This document shows positions 8,277 through 17,856 of a stretch of 52,577 nucleotides of DNA, piece by piece. This stretch comes from an uncultured Clostridium sp. (GTDB lineage: Bacteria; Bacillota; Clostridia; TANB77; CAG-508): NCBI GenBank assembly GCA_947365805.1, contig CANAZY010000009.1, positions 1 to 52,577 on the forward strand, written 5' to 3'. The notes below the pieces were generated by a model, which saw nothing but the letters and a program-made list of their open reading frames with translations, was not told where the DNA came from and made no database searches. The position numbers and the translations under genes are program-made. Each line of letters begins with the position of its first letter. Within the stretch, counting starts at the first letter, position 1.

Positions 8277-9209
8277 ATGAAAAATGCAATGGACAAACTA
8301 ATTGATAAAATCAAAGAATTAGATAATCCAACGGTCATTGGACTAGACCCAAGATATGATATGATACCAAGTTGTATCACATCAAAATACGATAAAACAA
8401 TCGAAGGAGCTTGTAAAGCAATTGTAGAATTTAACAAAGCTTTAATTGATGCAACTTATGACATTATTCCAGCAGTAAAACCACAAATCGCATTTTATGA
8501 AATGTTTGGAGTAGAAGGAATCAATGCTTTTAACCAAACCTGTCAATATGCAAAAGAAAAAGGAATGATTGTTATTGCTGATATTAAAAGAGGAGATATT
8601 GGTTCAACAGCAGCAGGATATTCCAATGCATACCTTGGAAAAACACCATTATTAGAAAAAGAAGAAGCTATATTTGATGTAGATTTTGTAACAATTAACC
8701 CATATTTAGGAATCGATGGAGTAAAACCATTTATTGAGGACTGTAAAAAATATGGAAAAGGAATGTTTATAATCGATAAAACTTCAAACCCATCTTCAGG
8801 AGAACTACAAGACTTAAAACTAGAAAATGGAAGAACCATTTATGAAGAAGTAGCAATCCTAATTGAAACGTGGGGAGAAGAATTAGTTGGAGAATATGGA
8901 TATAGTAGTGTATCATCAGTAGTAGGAGCAACATATCCAGAACAACTAGAATCCTTAAGGAAACTAGCACCACATACTTTCTTCTTAATTCCAGGTTATG
9001 GTGCACAAGGTGGAAAAGTAGAAGACATTGCATTAGGGTTTGATAAAAATGGAATTGGAGGAATCGTTAATGCTTCAAGAAGCTTAATGTGTGCTTACAA
9101 AAAGGACCAATGGAAAGAACAATTTTCCGAAGAAGAATTTGCAAATGCAACAAGAGCAGAAGCAATTCGTATGAGAGATGAACTAAATGGGGCGATTAAA
9201 AATAAATAA
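8277..9209 (+). CDS. pyrF: Orotidine 5'-phosphate decarboxylase (long type)
   Basis: A 310-residue type 2 OMP decarboxylase, longer than the approximately 240-residue type. The catalytic tetrad region is ADIKRGDIGS (D102, K104, D107), and the N-terminal substrate motif is VIGLDPR. The C-terminal phosphate loop includes LIPGYGAQGG and IVNASRSL. It converts OMP to UMP. GGAGAG lies just upstream of the ATG. Confidence 0.96.
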   Translation: MKNAMDKLIDKIKELDNPTVIGLDPRYDMIPSCITSKYDKTIEGACKAIVEFNKALIDATYDIIPAVKPQIAFYEMFGVEGINAFNQTCQYAKEKGMIVIADIKRGDIGSTAAGYSNAYLGKTPLLEKEEAIFDVDFVTINPYLGIDGVKPFIEDCKKYGKGMFIIDKTSNPSSGELQDLKLENGRTIYEEVAILIETWGEELVGEYGYSSVSSVVGATYPEQLESLRKLAPHTFFLIPGYGAQGGKVEDIALGFDKNGIGGIVNASRSLMCAYKKDQWKEQFSEEEFANATRAEAIRMRDELNGAIKNK

Positions 9210-9223
9210 AAAAGGAGAAAAAA

Positions 9224-10018
9224 ATGAAAGTAAATTGCAAAGCAGAGATTGTAAAAATTGAGCAACTAAAACAAGACTTATACAAATTTAGCATTAAAGC
9301 AGAAGAAATTGTATCTTCATCAAAACCAGGACATTTTATTGAAATTCGAGTAGTTGATGGAATTGAACCATTATTAAGACGACCAATTAGTATCTATAAC
9401 CTAGACAAAGAAAATGGAATTTTAGAGTTTATTTTCCAAGTAAAAGGAAAAGGAACCGAGCTACTTAGCAAACGTAAAGTTGGAGAAAAGTTAGATATTA
9501 TTGGACCACTTGGATATGGAACATTTAAAGTAAAAGATTATCAAAATGTAGCAATCATCGGTGGGGGAATTGGAATGTTCCCACTATATGAACTTGCAAA
9601 AGAATTAAAACAGAAAACTTCTACAAATGTTCATGTTTATATGGGATTTCGAAACAAGGAACTAATCACGTTAGAAGAAGAATTTAAAAATGTATCAGAT
9701 GAATTAACCATTACAACAGATGATGGAAGCTACGGAATTTCTGGATTTGCCATAAACGAACTAAAAAAAGACTGCCAAAAACAAGCACCAGATAAAATAT
9801 TTGCCTGTGGACCATTACCAATGTTAAAAGCAGTACAAGCTTTTGCAAACGAAAACAACATCCCATGTGAAATCTCACTAGAACAAAAGATGGCATGTGG
9901 ATTAGGAGCATGCTTAGGATGTGCTGTAAAAACAGCAAAAAGCCCAAGTGATGCACCAGAATATTGGCACGTATGTAAAGCAGGACCAGTCTTTAATGCA
10001 ACCGATGTAGAAATTTAA
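9224..10018 (+). CDS. pyrK: Dihydroorotate dehydrogenase B electron-transfer subunit
   Basis: A 264-residue FAD/[2Fe-2S] subunit that passes electrons from the PyrD flavin to NAD. The FAD-binding RRPISIY motif is at about 68-74, the NAD-binding GGGIGMFPLY follows, and the C-terminal cluster ligands are C225, C230, C233 and C251. It lies directly upstream of pyrD, as expected for the class 1B heterotetramer. Confidence 0.96.
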   Translation: MKVNCKAEIVKIEQLKQDLYKFSIKAEEIVSSSKPGHFIEIRVVDGIEPLLRRPISIYNLDKENGILEFIFQVKGKGTELLSKRKVGEKLDIIGPLGYGTFKVKDYQNVAIIGGGIGMFPLYELAKELKQKTSTNVHVYMGFRNKELITLEEEFKNVSDELTITTDDGSYGISGFAINELKKDCQKQAPDKIFACGPLPMLKAVQAFANENNIPCEISLEQKMACGLGACLGCAVKTAKSPSDAPEYWHVCKAGPVFNATDVEI

Positions 10019-10033
10019 GAAAAGGAGAAAAAT

Positions 10034-10942
10034 ATGAATACAAGTGTTAATTTAGCAGGAATTAAAATGAAAAACCCAGTAACAGTTGCATCAGGAACAT
10101 TTGGTTATGGAAGAGAATTTGAAGAATTTATTGATTTAAATAGATTAGGAGGAATTTGTACCAAAGGAACTTCTTTGAAACCAAGAGCAGGAAATAAACC
10201 ACCACGTGTATATGAAACACCAGCAGGAATGTTGAATGCCATAGGGTTACAAAACCCTGGAGTAGAGTATTTTATGAATAATGACTTACCATATTTAAAG
10301 AAATTTGATACAGCAATCATTGTAAATGCTTGTGGAAGCACGATAGAGGAATATGTAGAACTGGCAAAAGTATTAAATACATTAGATATTGATGGAGTAG
10401 AATTAAACTTATCTTGCCCTAACGTAAAAGCAGGATGCTTAGCCTTTGGAACTACTTATGAAGGGGTAAAAGAAGTAACTTCACAAGTAAGAAAAGTGCT
10501 AGATAAACCATTAATTGTAAAACTAACACCAAATGTAACAGACATTACTATGCCTGCAAAAGGCGCCGAAGATGCAGGAGCAGATGGAGTATCTTTAATT
10601 AATACATTACTTGGAATGAGTATTGATATTCATACCAGGCGTCCACATCTTGCCAACAACACAGGAGGACTTTCAGGACCATGTGTAAAACCAGTAGGAG
10701 TTAGAATGGTATATCAAGTAGCCAAAAGTGTGACGATTCCAATCTTAGGATTAGGTGGAATTGTAACAGCAAGTGATGCGATTGAATATATGCTAGCAGG
10801 AGCAAGTGCAGTATCCATTGGAACTGGAAACTTTATCGCACCAGATGTTGCAATCAAAGTAGTAGATGGCATCGAAGACTATATGAAAAAATATAACATT
10901 CAAGATATAAACGAAATTGTAGGAACAGTTCAAATGAACTAA
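10034..10942 (+). CDS. pyrD: Dihydroorotate dehydrogenase B catalytic subunit
   Basis: A 302-residue FMN TIM-barrel subunit of class 1B. NLSCPNVKAGCLAFGT contains the catalytic-base cysteine C135, and GGLSGPCVKPVGVRMV and GLGGI are FMN/phosphate-binding segments. It oxidises dihydroorotate to orotate and needs PyrK for NAD reduction. It is the last gene of the pyr operon and is followed by a strong terminator. Confidence 0.96.
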   Translation: MNTSVNLAGIKMKNPVTVASGTFGYGREFEEFIDLNRLGGICTKGTSLKPRAGNKPPRVYETPAGMLNAIGLQNPGVEYFMNNDLPYLKKFDTAIIVNACGSTIEEYVELAKVLNTLDIDGVELNLSCPNVKAGCLAFGTTYEGVKEVTSQVRKVLDKPLIVKLTPNVTDITMPAKGAEDAGADGVSLINTLLGMSIDIHTRRPHLANNTGGLSGPCVKPVGVRMVYQVAKSVTIPILGLGGIVTASDAIEYMLAGASAVSIGTGNFIAPDVAIKVVDGIEDYMKKYNIQDINEIVGTVQMN

Positions 10943-10943
10943 A

Positions 10944-10970
10944 AAATAGTGTGAATTTTTCACACTATTT
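10944..10970. terminator. Terminator of pyr operon, shared with convergent gene
   Basis: AAATAGTGTGAA pairs perfectly with TTCACACTATTT, with a T run continuing to 10974. The minus-strand nuclease gene ends in the T run, so it may serve both directions. Confidence 0.85.
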
Positions 10971-10972
10971 TT

Positions 10973-11851
10973 TTATAAATAATCAGGTAAGCATTGCTTC
11001 AAATGATTAATTTCTTCTATTGGTAGTTTAGTAACTACATGAATAAATTGTATATCAAGATTAGCTTTTAATAATTCAATCGCAATATTTTTCTTTTCTT
11101 TTAAACTACCGTGTTCAATACCTCGTCTAAAACCAGAATTTACAGCTGTGTTATGCTCAAGAATTGCTTTTTCTCGGAGTTCCGCTAATCGTTGCATTTT
11201 TTCATCTTGGCTTAATGTCTCTAATTTCTCATTTGCTTGTTTTAATTCTTTATTCTCTTCCATCTTCTTCATCACCCTTTCACATTTTGGGTTATCCAAA
11301 AACAATAGCCAATCTAGTAAGTTATCATTTTCATTCGAAACCTCGACTATTTTTGGTAATTCAATTATATGAAATTCTACTTTGTTTGTCAATATAGTCT
11401 TACGATATTTTTCTTCAATTATCTTCCAAGAACTATGGTATGCCAATGTTTCTAATCCTTTTACATTAAAATTTGCAATCAAAATTACAATCGTTTTTTT
11501 CAAAACATCATAAGACTGTCCAGACTTTAATTGTTTTGTATAAACTCGTCCCCAATAATATAGTAGTCTTTCAATGATTTCTTCCTGCCCAGCAACTTGC
11601 ATTTCAATATTACAATACTCACCGTCATTAATCTTAGCAATAATATCAAGAACTCCCAACTTATCTTTTGGATAATCCCTCCTTAACACAACATTTTTAC
11701 TTAAATCAATTGTATAAATCTTTTGATTTAAAATAGCTTCTAAAAACTTAGAAGTAATTTCTTCACTTCCCACTTCACCAAATAAAGCCTGAAAAACAAC
11801 ATCTAACTTAGGGGAAAGAAGAGAGATTTCCTCTTTTAAAATTTGTGACAT
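10973..11851 (-). CDS. Rpn family PD-(D/E)XK nuclease (transposase_31-like)
   Basis: A 292-residue Rpn/YhgA-like protein: KLDVVFQALFGEVGSEE at the N-terminus, nuclease core residues D69 (LGVLDI) and E83-M-Q85 (NIEMQ), and a charged coiled-coil C-terminal region. Such proteins are DNA endonucleases that promote RecA-independent recombination or act in phage defence; they are often called putative transposases but are not flanked by inverted repeats. The start has AAAGGA upstream. No partner gene is evident. Confidence 0.85.
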   Translation of the reverse strand: MSQILKEEISLLSPKLDVVFQALFGEVGSEEITSKFLEAILNQKIYTIDLSKNVVLRRDYPKDKLGVLDIIAKINDGEYCNIEMQVAGQEEIIERLLYYWGRVYTKQLKSGQSYDVLKKTIVILIANFNVKGLETLAYHSSWKIIEEKYRKTILTNKVEFHIIELPKIVEVSNENDNLLDWLLFLDNPKCERVMKKMEENKELKQANEKLETLSQDEKMQRLAELREKAILEHNTAVNSGFRRGIEHGSLKEKKNIAIELLKANLDIQFIHVVTKLPIEEINHLKQCLPDYL

Positions 11852-12219
11852 AAAAAATCCTTTCCGACTTTGCAGAATAGCAAAATCATGAACAAAAATT
11901 TACACGAAATAAAATGCATCAAAAAATAACAAAAATAAAATTAACTATAATAATCATTCACTTAGGAAAATAGCAAGAACGAAATTCTTGAAATAAATTT
12001 TAATGAATGTCATGAAATAAAGATACACATTTACACTGTGTATAAAAATATTAAAGCATAAGAATGTAAAAAAGTAAACAAAAACATTTTGCTAAATTTC
12101 GACAAAAGACGATAAAGATATTTGTATAAAATCATAAAAAATAATTGAATTATTATTTTGGTTATGATACGATAATGTCGAAATAAGGCAATGGTATTTG
12201 CCAAAGAAGGGAAAAGAAA
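11852..12219. other. AT-rich intergenic region upstream of purA
   Basis: This is 368 bases without a gene. The left part holds the Rpn start region and only AT-rich sequence. The right end holds the purA promoter and a small leader hairpin, GGCAA (12187-12191) / TTGCC (12198-12202), placed just before the ribosome binding site. I could not recognise a purine riboswitch or a PurR box. Confidence 0.5.
12145..12173 (+). promoter_or_regulatory. purA promoter
   Basis: TTGAAT at 12145-12150, 17-bp spacer, TACGAT at 12168-12173. Transcription would begin near 12180, giving a leader of about 40 bases that contains a five-base-pair hairpin next to GAAGGG. Confidence 0.6.
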
Positions 12220-13476
12220 ATGATTAAATTAATTGTAGGAATTCAATGGGGAGATGAAGGAAAAGGAAGAGCTTCTCACTTTGAATCAAAAAATGCAAAA
12301 ATAGTAGTTCGAGCAACTGGTGGAAATAATGCAGGACATACCGTAGTTGCAAATGGGAAAAAATATAAAATGCACTTATTACCATCTGCAATTATAAGAG
12401 AAAATGTTAATTGTGTGATTGCACCAGGAGTCGTAATAGACCCAGAAGTATTAATTTCTGAAATAGATGAAATGAGAAAAGCAGGAGTAAGCATTACAAA
12501 AGAACGATTTCATATTAGTGAGAGAGCCCATGTTATCTTACCACACCACAAACAGTTAGATGGGCTATATGAAAAATTAAAAGCGAAAAAAATAGGGACA
12601 ACGAAAAGAGGAATTGGACCATGCTATTCCGAAAAATGTAACAGAACAGGAATCCGTATGTTTGATTTATGCGACCCATCTACTTTAAAAAAGAAAATAC
12701 AAGAATCGGTATTACTTGCGAACACTATGTTTAAGCAATATGGAGAGCCAGAAATCGATATAGAACAAGAATATCAATTATGTATTAATTGTGCTGAAAA
12801 ACTAAAACCATATATATGTGATACACAATTTATTCTAATGGAAGCAGATGAGAAAAATGAAAATATTATCGTAGAAGGAGCACAAGCTCTATACTTAGAC
12901 CTAGACCATGGAGACTATCCATATGTTACATCATCAAATTGCAATGCTTCTGGAACAGCATCTGGAGCAGGAATCGGTCCAACAAAAGTAGATGAAGTTA
13001 TTGGTGTTATGAAAGCATATTGTTCAAGAGTAGGAGAAGGACCATTTACTACAGAACAAGAAAATGAAACAGGAGATACAATAAGAGAATTAGGACACGA
13101 ATTTGGAACAACAACAGGGAGACCAAGAAGATGTGGATGGCTTGATTTAGTTATGATTAAGAATGCATGCTTTATTTGTGGACTAACAAACCTATGCGTA
13201 AATCATATGGATACTATTGGAAAATTGGGAAAAATCAAAGTATGTATAGGGTATGAATATAAAGGCAAAAAAATCGAATATATTCCAATTGACCGAGAAA
13301 ATTGTATACCAATTTACAAAGAATTTGATGGATGGGAATTACGAGATGGAATAACGACATATGAAGGCTTACCAGAAAATGCAAGAAAATATATAGAATT
13401 TATTGAAGAATATACAAAAGTAAAAGTAAAATATATTGGAATCGGAGCAGATGAAAAACAAACCATTGTAAGATAA
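12220..13476 (+). CDS. purA: Adenylosuccinate synthetase
   Basis: A 418-residue PurA that forms adenylosuccinate from IMP, aspartate and GTP. The P-loop GDEGKG and the GGNNAGHTVV loop with its catalytic His are intact, as are GTTKRGIGPCY and TTTGRPRRCGWLD. The stretch after the P-loop reads RASHFESKNAKIVVRATG, unlike the GKIVDLL of model enzymes, so this is a divergent subfamily. It is followed 21 bases later by purM. Confidence 0.94.
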   Translation: MIKLIVGIQWGDEGKGRASHFESKNAKIVVRATGGNNAGHTVVANGKKYKMHLLPSAIIRENVNCVIAPGVVIDPEVLISEIDEMRKAGVSITKERFHISERAHVILPHHKQLDGLYEKLKAKKIGTTKRGIGPCYSEKCNRTGIRMFDLCDPSTLKKKIQESVLLANTMFKQYGEPEIDIEQEYQLCINCAEKLKPYICDTQFILMEADEKNENIIVEGAQALYLDLDHGDYPYVTSSNCNASGTASGAGIGPTKVDEVIGVMKAYCSRVGEGPFTTEQENETGDTIRELGHEFGTTTGRPRRCGWLDLVMIKNACFICGLTNLCVNHMDTIGKLGKIKVCIGYEYKGKKIEYIPIDRENCIPIYKEFDGWELRDGITTYEGLPENARKYIEFIEEYTKVKVKYIGIGADEKQTIVR

Positions 13477-13497
13477 ATATAAAGGAGAGGAATAAGT

Positions 13498-14538
13498 ATG
13501 GAAAAAAGTTATAGTCAAAGTTATAAAGAAGCAGGGGTCGATGTAACAGCAGGATATAAATCCGTAGAACTAATGAAACAATCAGTAAGAGAAACATATA
13601 CCAGTGGAGTCATATCAGACCTTGGAGGATTTGGAGGGTTATTTTCAATTGACACCAAACAAATGGAAGAACCAATTTTAGTATCTGGAACGGATGGTGT
13701 TGGAACCAAATTAAAACTAGCATTTTTAATGGATAAACACGATACCATTGGACAAGACTGTGTAGCAATGTGTGTCAATGACATCATTTGTTGTGGAGCA
13801 AAACCATTATTCTTCTTAGACTACATGTCACTATGGAAAAACATACCAGAAATGGTAGCAACGATTGTTAGTGGAGTAGCAAATGGATGTAAAATGGCAG
13901 GATGCGCACTAGTTGGAGGAGAAACCGCGGAAATGCCAGGACTATATTCAGAAAATGAATATGACTTAGCAGGATTTAGTGTAGGAATTGTAGATAAGAA
14001 AAAAATGATAAATCCAGAGACCATTGAAGTAGGAGATGTTGTAATTGGACTTACTTCATCTGGTGTTCATTCCAACGGATTTTCACTTGTTCGAAAAGTA
14101 TTTAATGTAAACGAAGAAAACTTAAAAGAATACAAAGAAGAATTAGGAACTACATTAGGAGAGGCACTACTTACACCAACCAAAATCTATGTAAAACCAA
14201 TTTTATCATTACTAGAACAAGTAAAAGTAAAAGGAATTTCGCATATTACTGGTGGAGGCTTCTACGAAAACATGCCAAGAATGTTAAACGAAAAAGTAGC
14301 ACTATCTATCAATAAAGATTCTTACGAAGTACCAGCAATATTCAAACTAATTCAAAAAGAAGGAAACATTCCGCTAAGAGACATGTATAACACCTTCAAT
14401 ATGGGAATTGGAATGGCAGTTATTGTTTCAAAAGAAGAAGTAGAAACTGCATTACAAATCTTAAAAGAAGCAGGAGAAACAGCATATGTTATAGGAGAAG
14501 TTACAAAAGGTAATAAAGAAATAAATATAAATATATAA
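13498..14538 (+). CDS. purM: Phosphoribosylformylglycinamidine cyclo-ligase (AIR synthetase)
   Basis: A 346-residue PurM, the ATP-dependent ring closure of FGAM to AIR. Typical motifs are [48 protein letters not shown] and [22 protein letters not shown] lies upstream of the ATG. It forms a two-gene unit with purA, an unusual pairing since PurA acts after IMP. Confidence 0.96.
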   Translation: MEKSYSQSYKEAGVDVTAGYKSVELMKQSVRETYTSGVISDLGGFGGLFSIDTKQMEEPILVSGTDGVGTKLKLAFLMDKHDTIGQDCVAMCVNDIICCGAKPLFFLDYMSLWKNIPEMVATIVSGVANGCKMAGCALVGGETAEMPGLYSENEYDLAGFSVGIVDKKKMINPETIEVGDVVIGLTSSGVHSNGFSLVRKVFNVNEENLKEYKEELGTTLGEALLTPTKIYVKPILSLLEQVKVKGISHITGGGFYENMPRMLNEKVALSINKDSYEVPAIFKLIQKEGNIPLRDMYNTFNMGIGMAVIVSKEEVETALQILKEAGETAYVIGEVTKGNKEININI

Positions 14539-14739
14539 AAAATAGTTTATAAATAGGATTTATTAGATTATTAGTAATTATTTTCTACTTTTGTATTCTT
14601 TTTTTCAAATATACCATAATATCATGTAATATAAAAATATTAATACTTATAGTATTAAGTTACACTAATATTAGTGATATGCTAATATTTTTGTAATAGA
14701 GGGGAAGAGTGCTTGCATTATTTTATGGAGGTATTGTGT

Positions 14740-15225
14740 ATGAAAAAAAGGTGTAAACGGTTAATTTCTTTGATTATTGCTATGACAATGATGCTTTCTT
14801 TTTCAACAGTTGCGTTTGCAGCTGAAACAGAAGAGCCTACAGTTGTAGTAGAAAACACGGTGAATGAAGGTAACTCTGAGGTTATGCCAGCGAGTGATAT
14901 GCTTATTAACTTGACTGGATATAAGAATGGTAGTTCAGCGACAACACTGAACATGCCCATAACGCTCAATAAGAATGGGTATCTGTATTTTACTGTTATG
15001 ACAAAGGGACCTATAAGAGTAACATTATACTCAAATGGCGTGCAAGTGGGATCGGCTCGTGCAGATAAGACATGGACTGAAGATGAGGTACAATGGGTGC
15101 CGATATATGCTAACCGAACCACAAATAATTTTTGGAATGCGGGAAATTATACTGTAAAAGTGGAAGTTTTGTTCAATTATGATTATACATTTGGTGTTTT
15201 TTTGGGCGATTATAAGATTGAATAA
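14740..15225 (+). CDS. Small secreted protein of unknown function
   Basis: A 161-residue protein with a signal peptide (KRLISLIIAMTMMLSFS, cleavage likely after AFAA), then a probable all-beta domain. GGAGGT precedes ATG14740; the upstream in-frame TTG at 14713 is less likely. Codon use is richer in G and C than in neighbouring genes and includes an in-frame CGG (14758-14760) read as Arg near the start, so recent acquisition is likely. A dyad, ACTAATATTAGT, lies upstream near 14665. I do not recognise a family. Confidence 0.75.
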   Translation: MKKRCKRLISLIIAMTMMLSFSTVAFAAETEEPTVVVENTVNEGNSEVMPASDMLINLTGYKNGSSATTLNMPITLNKNGYLYFTVMTKGPIRVTLYSNGVQVGSARADKTWTEDEVQWVPIYANRTTNNFWNAGNYTVKVEVLFNYDYTFGVFLGDYKIE

Positions 15226-15292
15226 AATATATCTTTGACAGCGATATTAAAGTAGTATAACTATAATTAAGGTACTTTTCCTCTAAATTAAT

Positions 15293-15321
15293 GAAAATGG
15301 GTGGGATTCCTGCCCATTTTC
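15293..15321 (+). terminator. Hairpin terminator next to the IS insertion point
   Basis: GAAAATGGG (15293-15301) pairs with CCCATTTTC (15313-15321). It lies downstream of the secreted-protein gene, and the direct repeat of the insertion sequence begins three bases later. Confidence 0.6.
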
Positions 15322-15323
15322 TT

Positions 15324-15343
15324 ATAGTCGTAAATAATAGTAT
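15324..15343 (+). repeat. Left 20-bp direct repeat of the IS
   Basis: Identical to 16877-16896. It begins ATAGTCGTAA and ends TAATAGTAT. Probable target-site duplication. Confidence 0.75.
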
Positions 15344-15413
15344 GTCAATGATTTTTGAAAATTTCACTAAAAAATAACTTTATTTTATTAGCAAATATTT
15401 CACCTATGTATAG

Positions 15414-15452
15414 TCTTGAACTTGTTCCGCTCGCCGCGGGGCAGGCTCAAGA
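15414..15452 (+). terminator. GC-rich hairpin inside the IS, facing inward
   Basis: TCTTGA (15414-15419) pairs with TCAAGA (15447-15452), with an inner CCGC/GCGG stem, and is followed on the plus strand by a T-rich tail. It would stop transcription entering the IS from the left flank. It is the most GC-rich spot in the element. Confidence 0.55.
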
Positions 15453-15511
15453 TTTAATTTTTGTTTAAAATTATATTTTTTGTAAATACTATCATTAGGC
15501 GATAGATTTAA

Positions 15512-16771
15512 TTAGGATGCTTTTGCATCTTTTAGGTAAAACTCATTTATTAAGTCAATTACTACATTAGGTAGCCATTGATGATAATCTAATGAAGTAT
15601 TATCTATAGTGTCTTTAGAAATCAATTCTAAAGGCTGTACATCATAAATTTTATTGTTAGATTTTACTCTCATCCCAATCTTTCTACTTAGATATATTTG
15701 AATTTTTGTTTTGGGTGGTAAGTATTTATCCATAATCTGAAATTTACTGTTGTTTATGGAAAATACTCCAGCATTATCAATTGTTCGTTCAAATCTAACA
15801 CATAGTAATTCGTCAAGATTGTATCTTTTTGGTAGTTTTAAAAATACATTTTTGTTACTACTTGCTTCTACAGCAAATTTAGAATTGTACTTTTCTATAT
15901 ATTGAAGTAAAAACTTGTTAACTTCATCAATAGTTTTGATATTATTGATTCTAAATTCAGTAACTAATCTACTTTGAAGTGTTTCCCATAGTCTTTCTAT
16001 TCTTCCTTTTGCTTGAGGAGAAGATGCAGCAAACATTTCAATACCAAGTTCCTCTACAATTCTACCAAATTGAGTAATACCTTTTTCACGACCATTTAAC
16101 TGTTCTTCTAACGTTATGTGGTCGTTAACTTTTTTTGGTGGAAAAAACACACTATATTTATCTGGATATAAAGAAATAGGTATTCCATAATTTACTAAGG
16201 TTTGCCTTAGCACTTCTAAATATCCAAGTAAACATTCATTTTTACACATATATAATCCAGTAATTTTTCCAGTAGCATCATCGATAAACCCATGAAGAGA
16301 ATATTGCTGTCCGTTTCCAAACCAATCAAAAGGTGTACCATCTGCTTGTAGCATCATTCCTTCACATTCCTTTCTTTTTCTTCTGTGATGTAACTTTGTT
16401 TTACGATGTTTCTTAGGACTTTTTATTCCAGCATTTCGTAAAATGTTGTATAGAGCAGAGTATGATATATCAATGTTTTCACGTTCTTTAAGTAATTCTT
16501 GAAAGTGTTTGAAATTAGATATTTCATATTCATAAGAGCTTCTAAGTTCTAATATTTTTTGTTTTATCTCATTTGGTATCGTATTTTTAGGCTTTCTACC
16601 TCTATTTCCATGTTGAATGGATTTAACGCCGTTTTCTTTTACCTCCTTTTTTATTTGTTTTACACGACGTTCAGAAAGACCCAAAGCAATAGCAACTTGT
16701 TTTACAGTACAATCTCCTTTAATGCATGCTTCAATTAATGTAGCTCTTTTTAGATCTTTTTGTTTTAACAT
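15512..16771 (-). CDS. ISNCY/IS1202-type DDE transposase
   Basis: A 419-residue transposase: an N-terminal helix-turn-helix (KQVAIALGLSERRVKQIKKE), the linker HGNRGRKP, then an rve-type DDE core with D144 (QADGTPFDW), D204 (YPDKYSVF) and a Glu in KGRIERLWETLQ. ATG16771 is preferred, since AAGGTGG lies eight bases upstream; GTG16783 overlaps that site. The gene looks intact. Confidence 0.88.
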   Translation of the reverse strand: MLKQKDLKRATLIEACIKGDCTVKQVAIALGLSERRVKQIKKEVKENGVKSIQHGNRGRKPKNTIPNEIKQKILELRSSYEYEISNFKHFQELLKERENIDISYSALYNILRNAGIKSPKKHRKTKLHHRRKRKECEGMMLQADGTPFDWFGNGQQYSLHGFIDDATGKITGLYMCKNECLLGYLEVLRQTLVNYGIPISLYPDKYSVFFPPKKVNDHITLEEQLNGREKGITQFGRIVEELGIEMFAASSPQAKGRIERLWETLQSRLVTEFRINNIKTIDEVNKFLLQYIEKYNSKFAVEASSNKNVFLKLPKRYNLDELLCVRFERTIDNAGVFSINNSKFQIMDKYLPPKTKIQIYLSRKIGMRVKSNNKIYDVQPLELISKDTIDNTSLDYHQWLPNVVIDLINEFYLKDAKAS

Positions 16772-16876
16772 TAAATATTCCACCTTCCTATTATTACTAT
16801 ATTTTCTATTTTTATACAGTTAGGGTGAAATATTCGTTTACAAACTTTCAAGGTGATCTTATCACATATTAAATAC

Positions 16877-16896
16877 ATAGTCGTAAATAATAGTAT
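16877..16896 (+). repeat. Right 20-bp direct repeat of the IS
   Basis: Identical to 15324-15343. See the left copy. Confidence 0.75.
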
Positions 16897-16957
16897 TGCA
16901 GAAATTACTTTTATATGTTAACATACTTATATAAATATATTTGATGAGAGGTGAACT

Positions 16958-17203
16958 ATGAAAAAAATAGGAATTGCAATATTTACATTAATAGTTATCT
17001 TATTGATAGGAACCATTATATTTAGTAAACGCTTTAAAATAGGATTAGTGGAACATAATAATGTCTCCAATATTTCTAGTGTTTCTGGTTCTAAAGTAAA
17101 TTCAGAGGAAAAAACAGAAAAAAAAGAAGAATATAGAAAAGAAATAAATCAAGTAGAAAGAGAAATTTTAGAACTATCAAATCAAATTAATAATAAGAAC
17201 TAA
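16958..17203 (+). CDS. Small single-pass membrane protein
   Basis: 81 residues: a membrane helix (GIAIFTLIVILLIGTIIF) followed by a charged, probably coiled-coil tail rich in Lys and Glu. GAGAGGTG precedes the ATG. Function unknown. A weak hairpin (GTCCAA at 17221 / TTGGAC at 17240) follows the stop. Confidence 0.6.
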   Translation: MKKIGIAIFTLIVILLIGTIIFSKRFKIGLVEHNNVSNISSVSGSKVNSEEKTEKKEEYRKEINQVEREILELSNQINNKN

Positions 17204-17351
17204 AAAATAACAGACATAAGGTCCAAATGTTAAATAATGTTGGACTTTATTAAAAACACACAAAAATTGACAATATTATGTAAATATAGTACAATATAAA
17301 AAGTAAAAGTTTCAATAAAAATGCATCGGCATTATGCCAAAGGAGGAGACT

Positions 17352-17696
17352 ATGAACAGACTTTATACAAAGGTTGTTTTTCAGAACAACGAACAATTAA
17401 TCATTTTGAACCAGGAATTTACCAAAGAGCAGATAAAAGAAAAGATGGTTCAAAAGGGGTGTGCCAGCGATTATGCGGATTCGATTACAAAAGAGGGGAT
17501 TTATACGGATAATCCTCATATGGTTATCATTAAAGCAGAATGGGATGACCAGGCGCTTTTGGTAGAAGTGTATGAAGATGGTACTGAAACAATTAAAGAC
17601 ATATGCCATACTATACACATCTATGTGAATCCGGATGCTACGTGGGAGAAGAAGCAGGCATTGTGGAAAAAAATGGTAGGAAAACTGAAAAAGTAA
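17352..17696 (+). CDS. Hypothetical cytoplasmic protein
   Basis: 114 residues, no signal or membrane segment, family not recognised. It contains EFTKEQIKEKMVQKGC and a C-terminal basic tail (KKQALWKKMVGKLKK). AGGAGG at 17341-17346 fixes ATG17352 rather than ATG17334, which lies before that site. Codons are somewhat richer in G and C than the pur genes, suggesting acquired DNA. It is followed by a strong terminator. Confidence 0.65.
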   Translation: MNRLYTKVVFQNNEQLIILNQEFTKEQIKEKMVQKGCASDYADSITKEGIYTDNPHMVIIKAEWDDQALLVEVYEDGTETIKDICHTIHIYVNPDATWEKKQALWKKMVGKLKK

Positions 17697-17716
17697 TCTG
17701 AGGAAAAAGAAGCAAG

Positions 17717-17762
17717 AAAAAACAGATGGATAAGACATTTTGTCAAATCCATCTGTTTTTCT
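17717..17762 (+). terminator. Terminator upstream of purL
   Basis: AACAGATGGAT (17721-17731) pairs perfectly with ATCCATCTGTT (17747-17757), followed by a T tract. Confidence 0.85.
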
Positions 17763-17785
17763 TTGTCAGTTTCTATAGAAAAATC

Positions 17786-17814
17786 TTGATAAATTTGTGG
17801 TTGTGTAATATAAT
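17786..17814 (+). promoter_or_regulatory. purL promoter
   Basis: TTGATA at 17786-17791, 17-bp spacer, TATAAT at 17809-17814. The predicted start near 17821 lies on the purL side of the terminator and leaves about 36 bases of leader before ATG17857. Confidence 0.75.
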
Positions 17815-17856
17815 TTTACTATAATGAAATTCAAAAAATTAGGAGGTTTTAACCAA

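Larger units (their letters stand above)
15344..16876 (-). mobile_element. IS1202/ISNCY-like insertion sequence
   Basis: An element of about 1.53 kb bounded by identical 20-bp direct repeats (15324-15343 and 16877-16896). Its ends both begin GT and match imperfectly. An inverted pair, CAAATATTTCACC (15392-15404) and GGTGAAATATTCG (16824-16836), differs by one base and lies 40-48 bases inside each end, probably a transposase-binding repeat. Long target duplications (27 bp in IS1202) are known for this family, which supports reading the 20-bp repeat as a target duplication. It carries one transposase gene. Confidence 0.75.

Noticed and set aside
11852..12219. Purine riboswitch upstream of purA
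   Set aside because: No conserved three-way-junction elements could be found; only a five-base-pair hairpin lies in a leader of about 40 bases.
15324..15343. Xer/dif site as IS target
   Set aside because: The 20-bp repeat does not match the XerC/XerD half-site consensus that I know for Bacillota.
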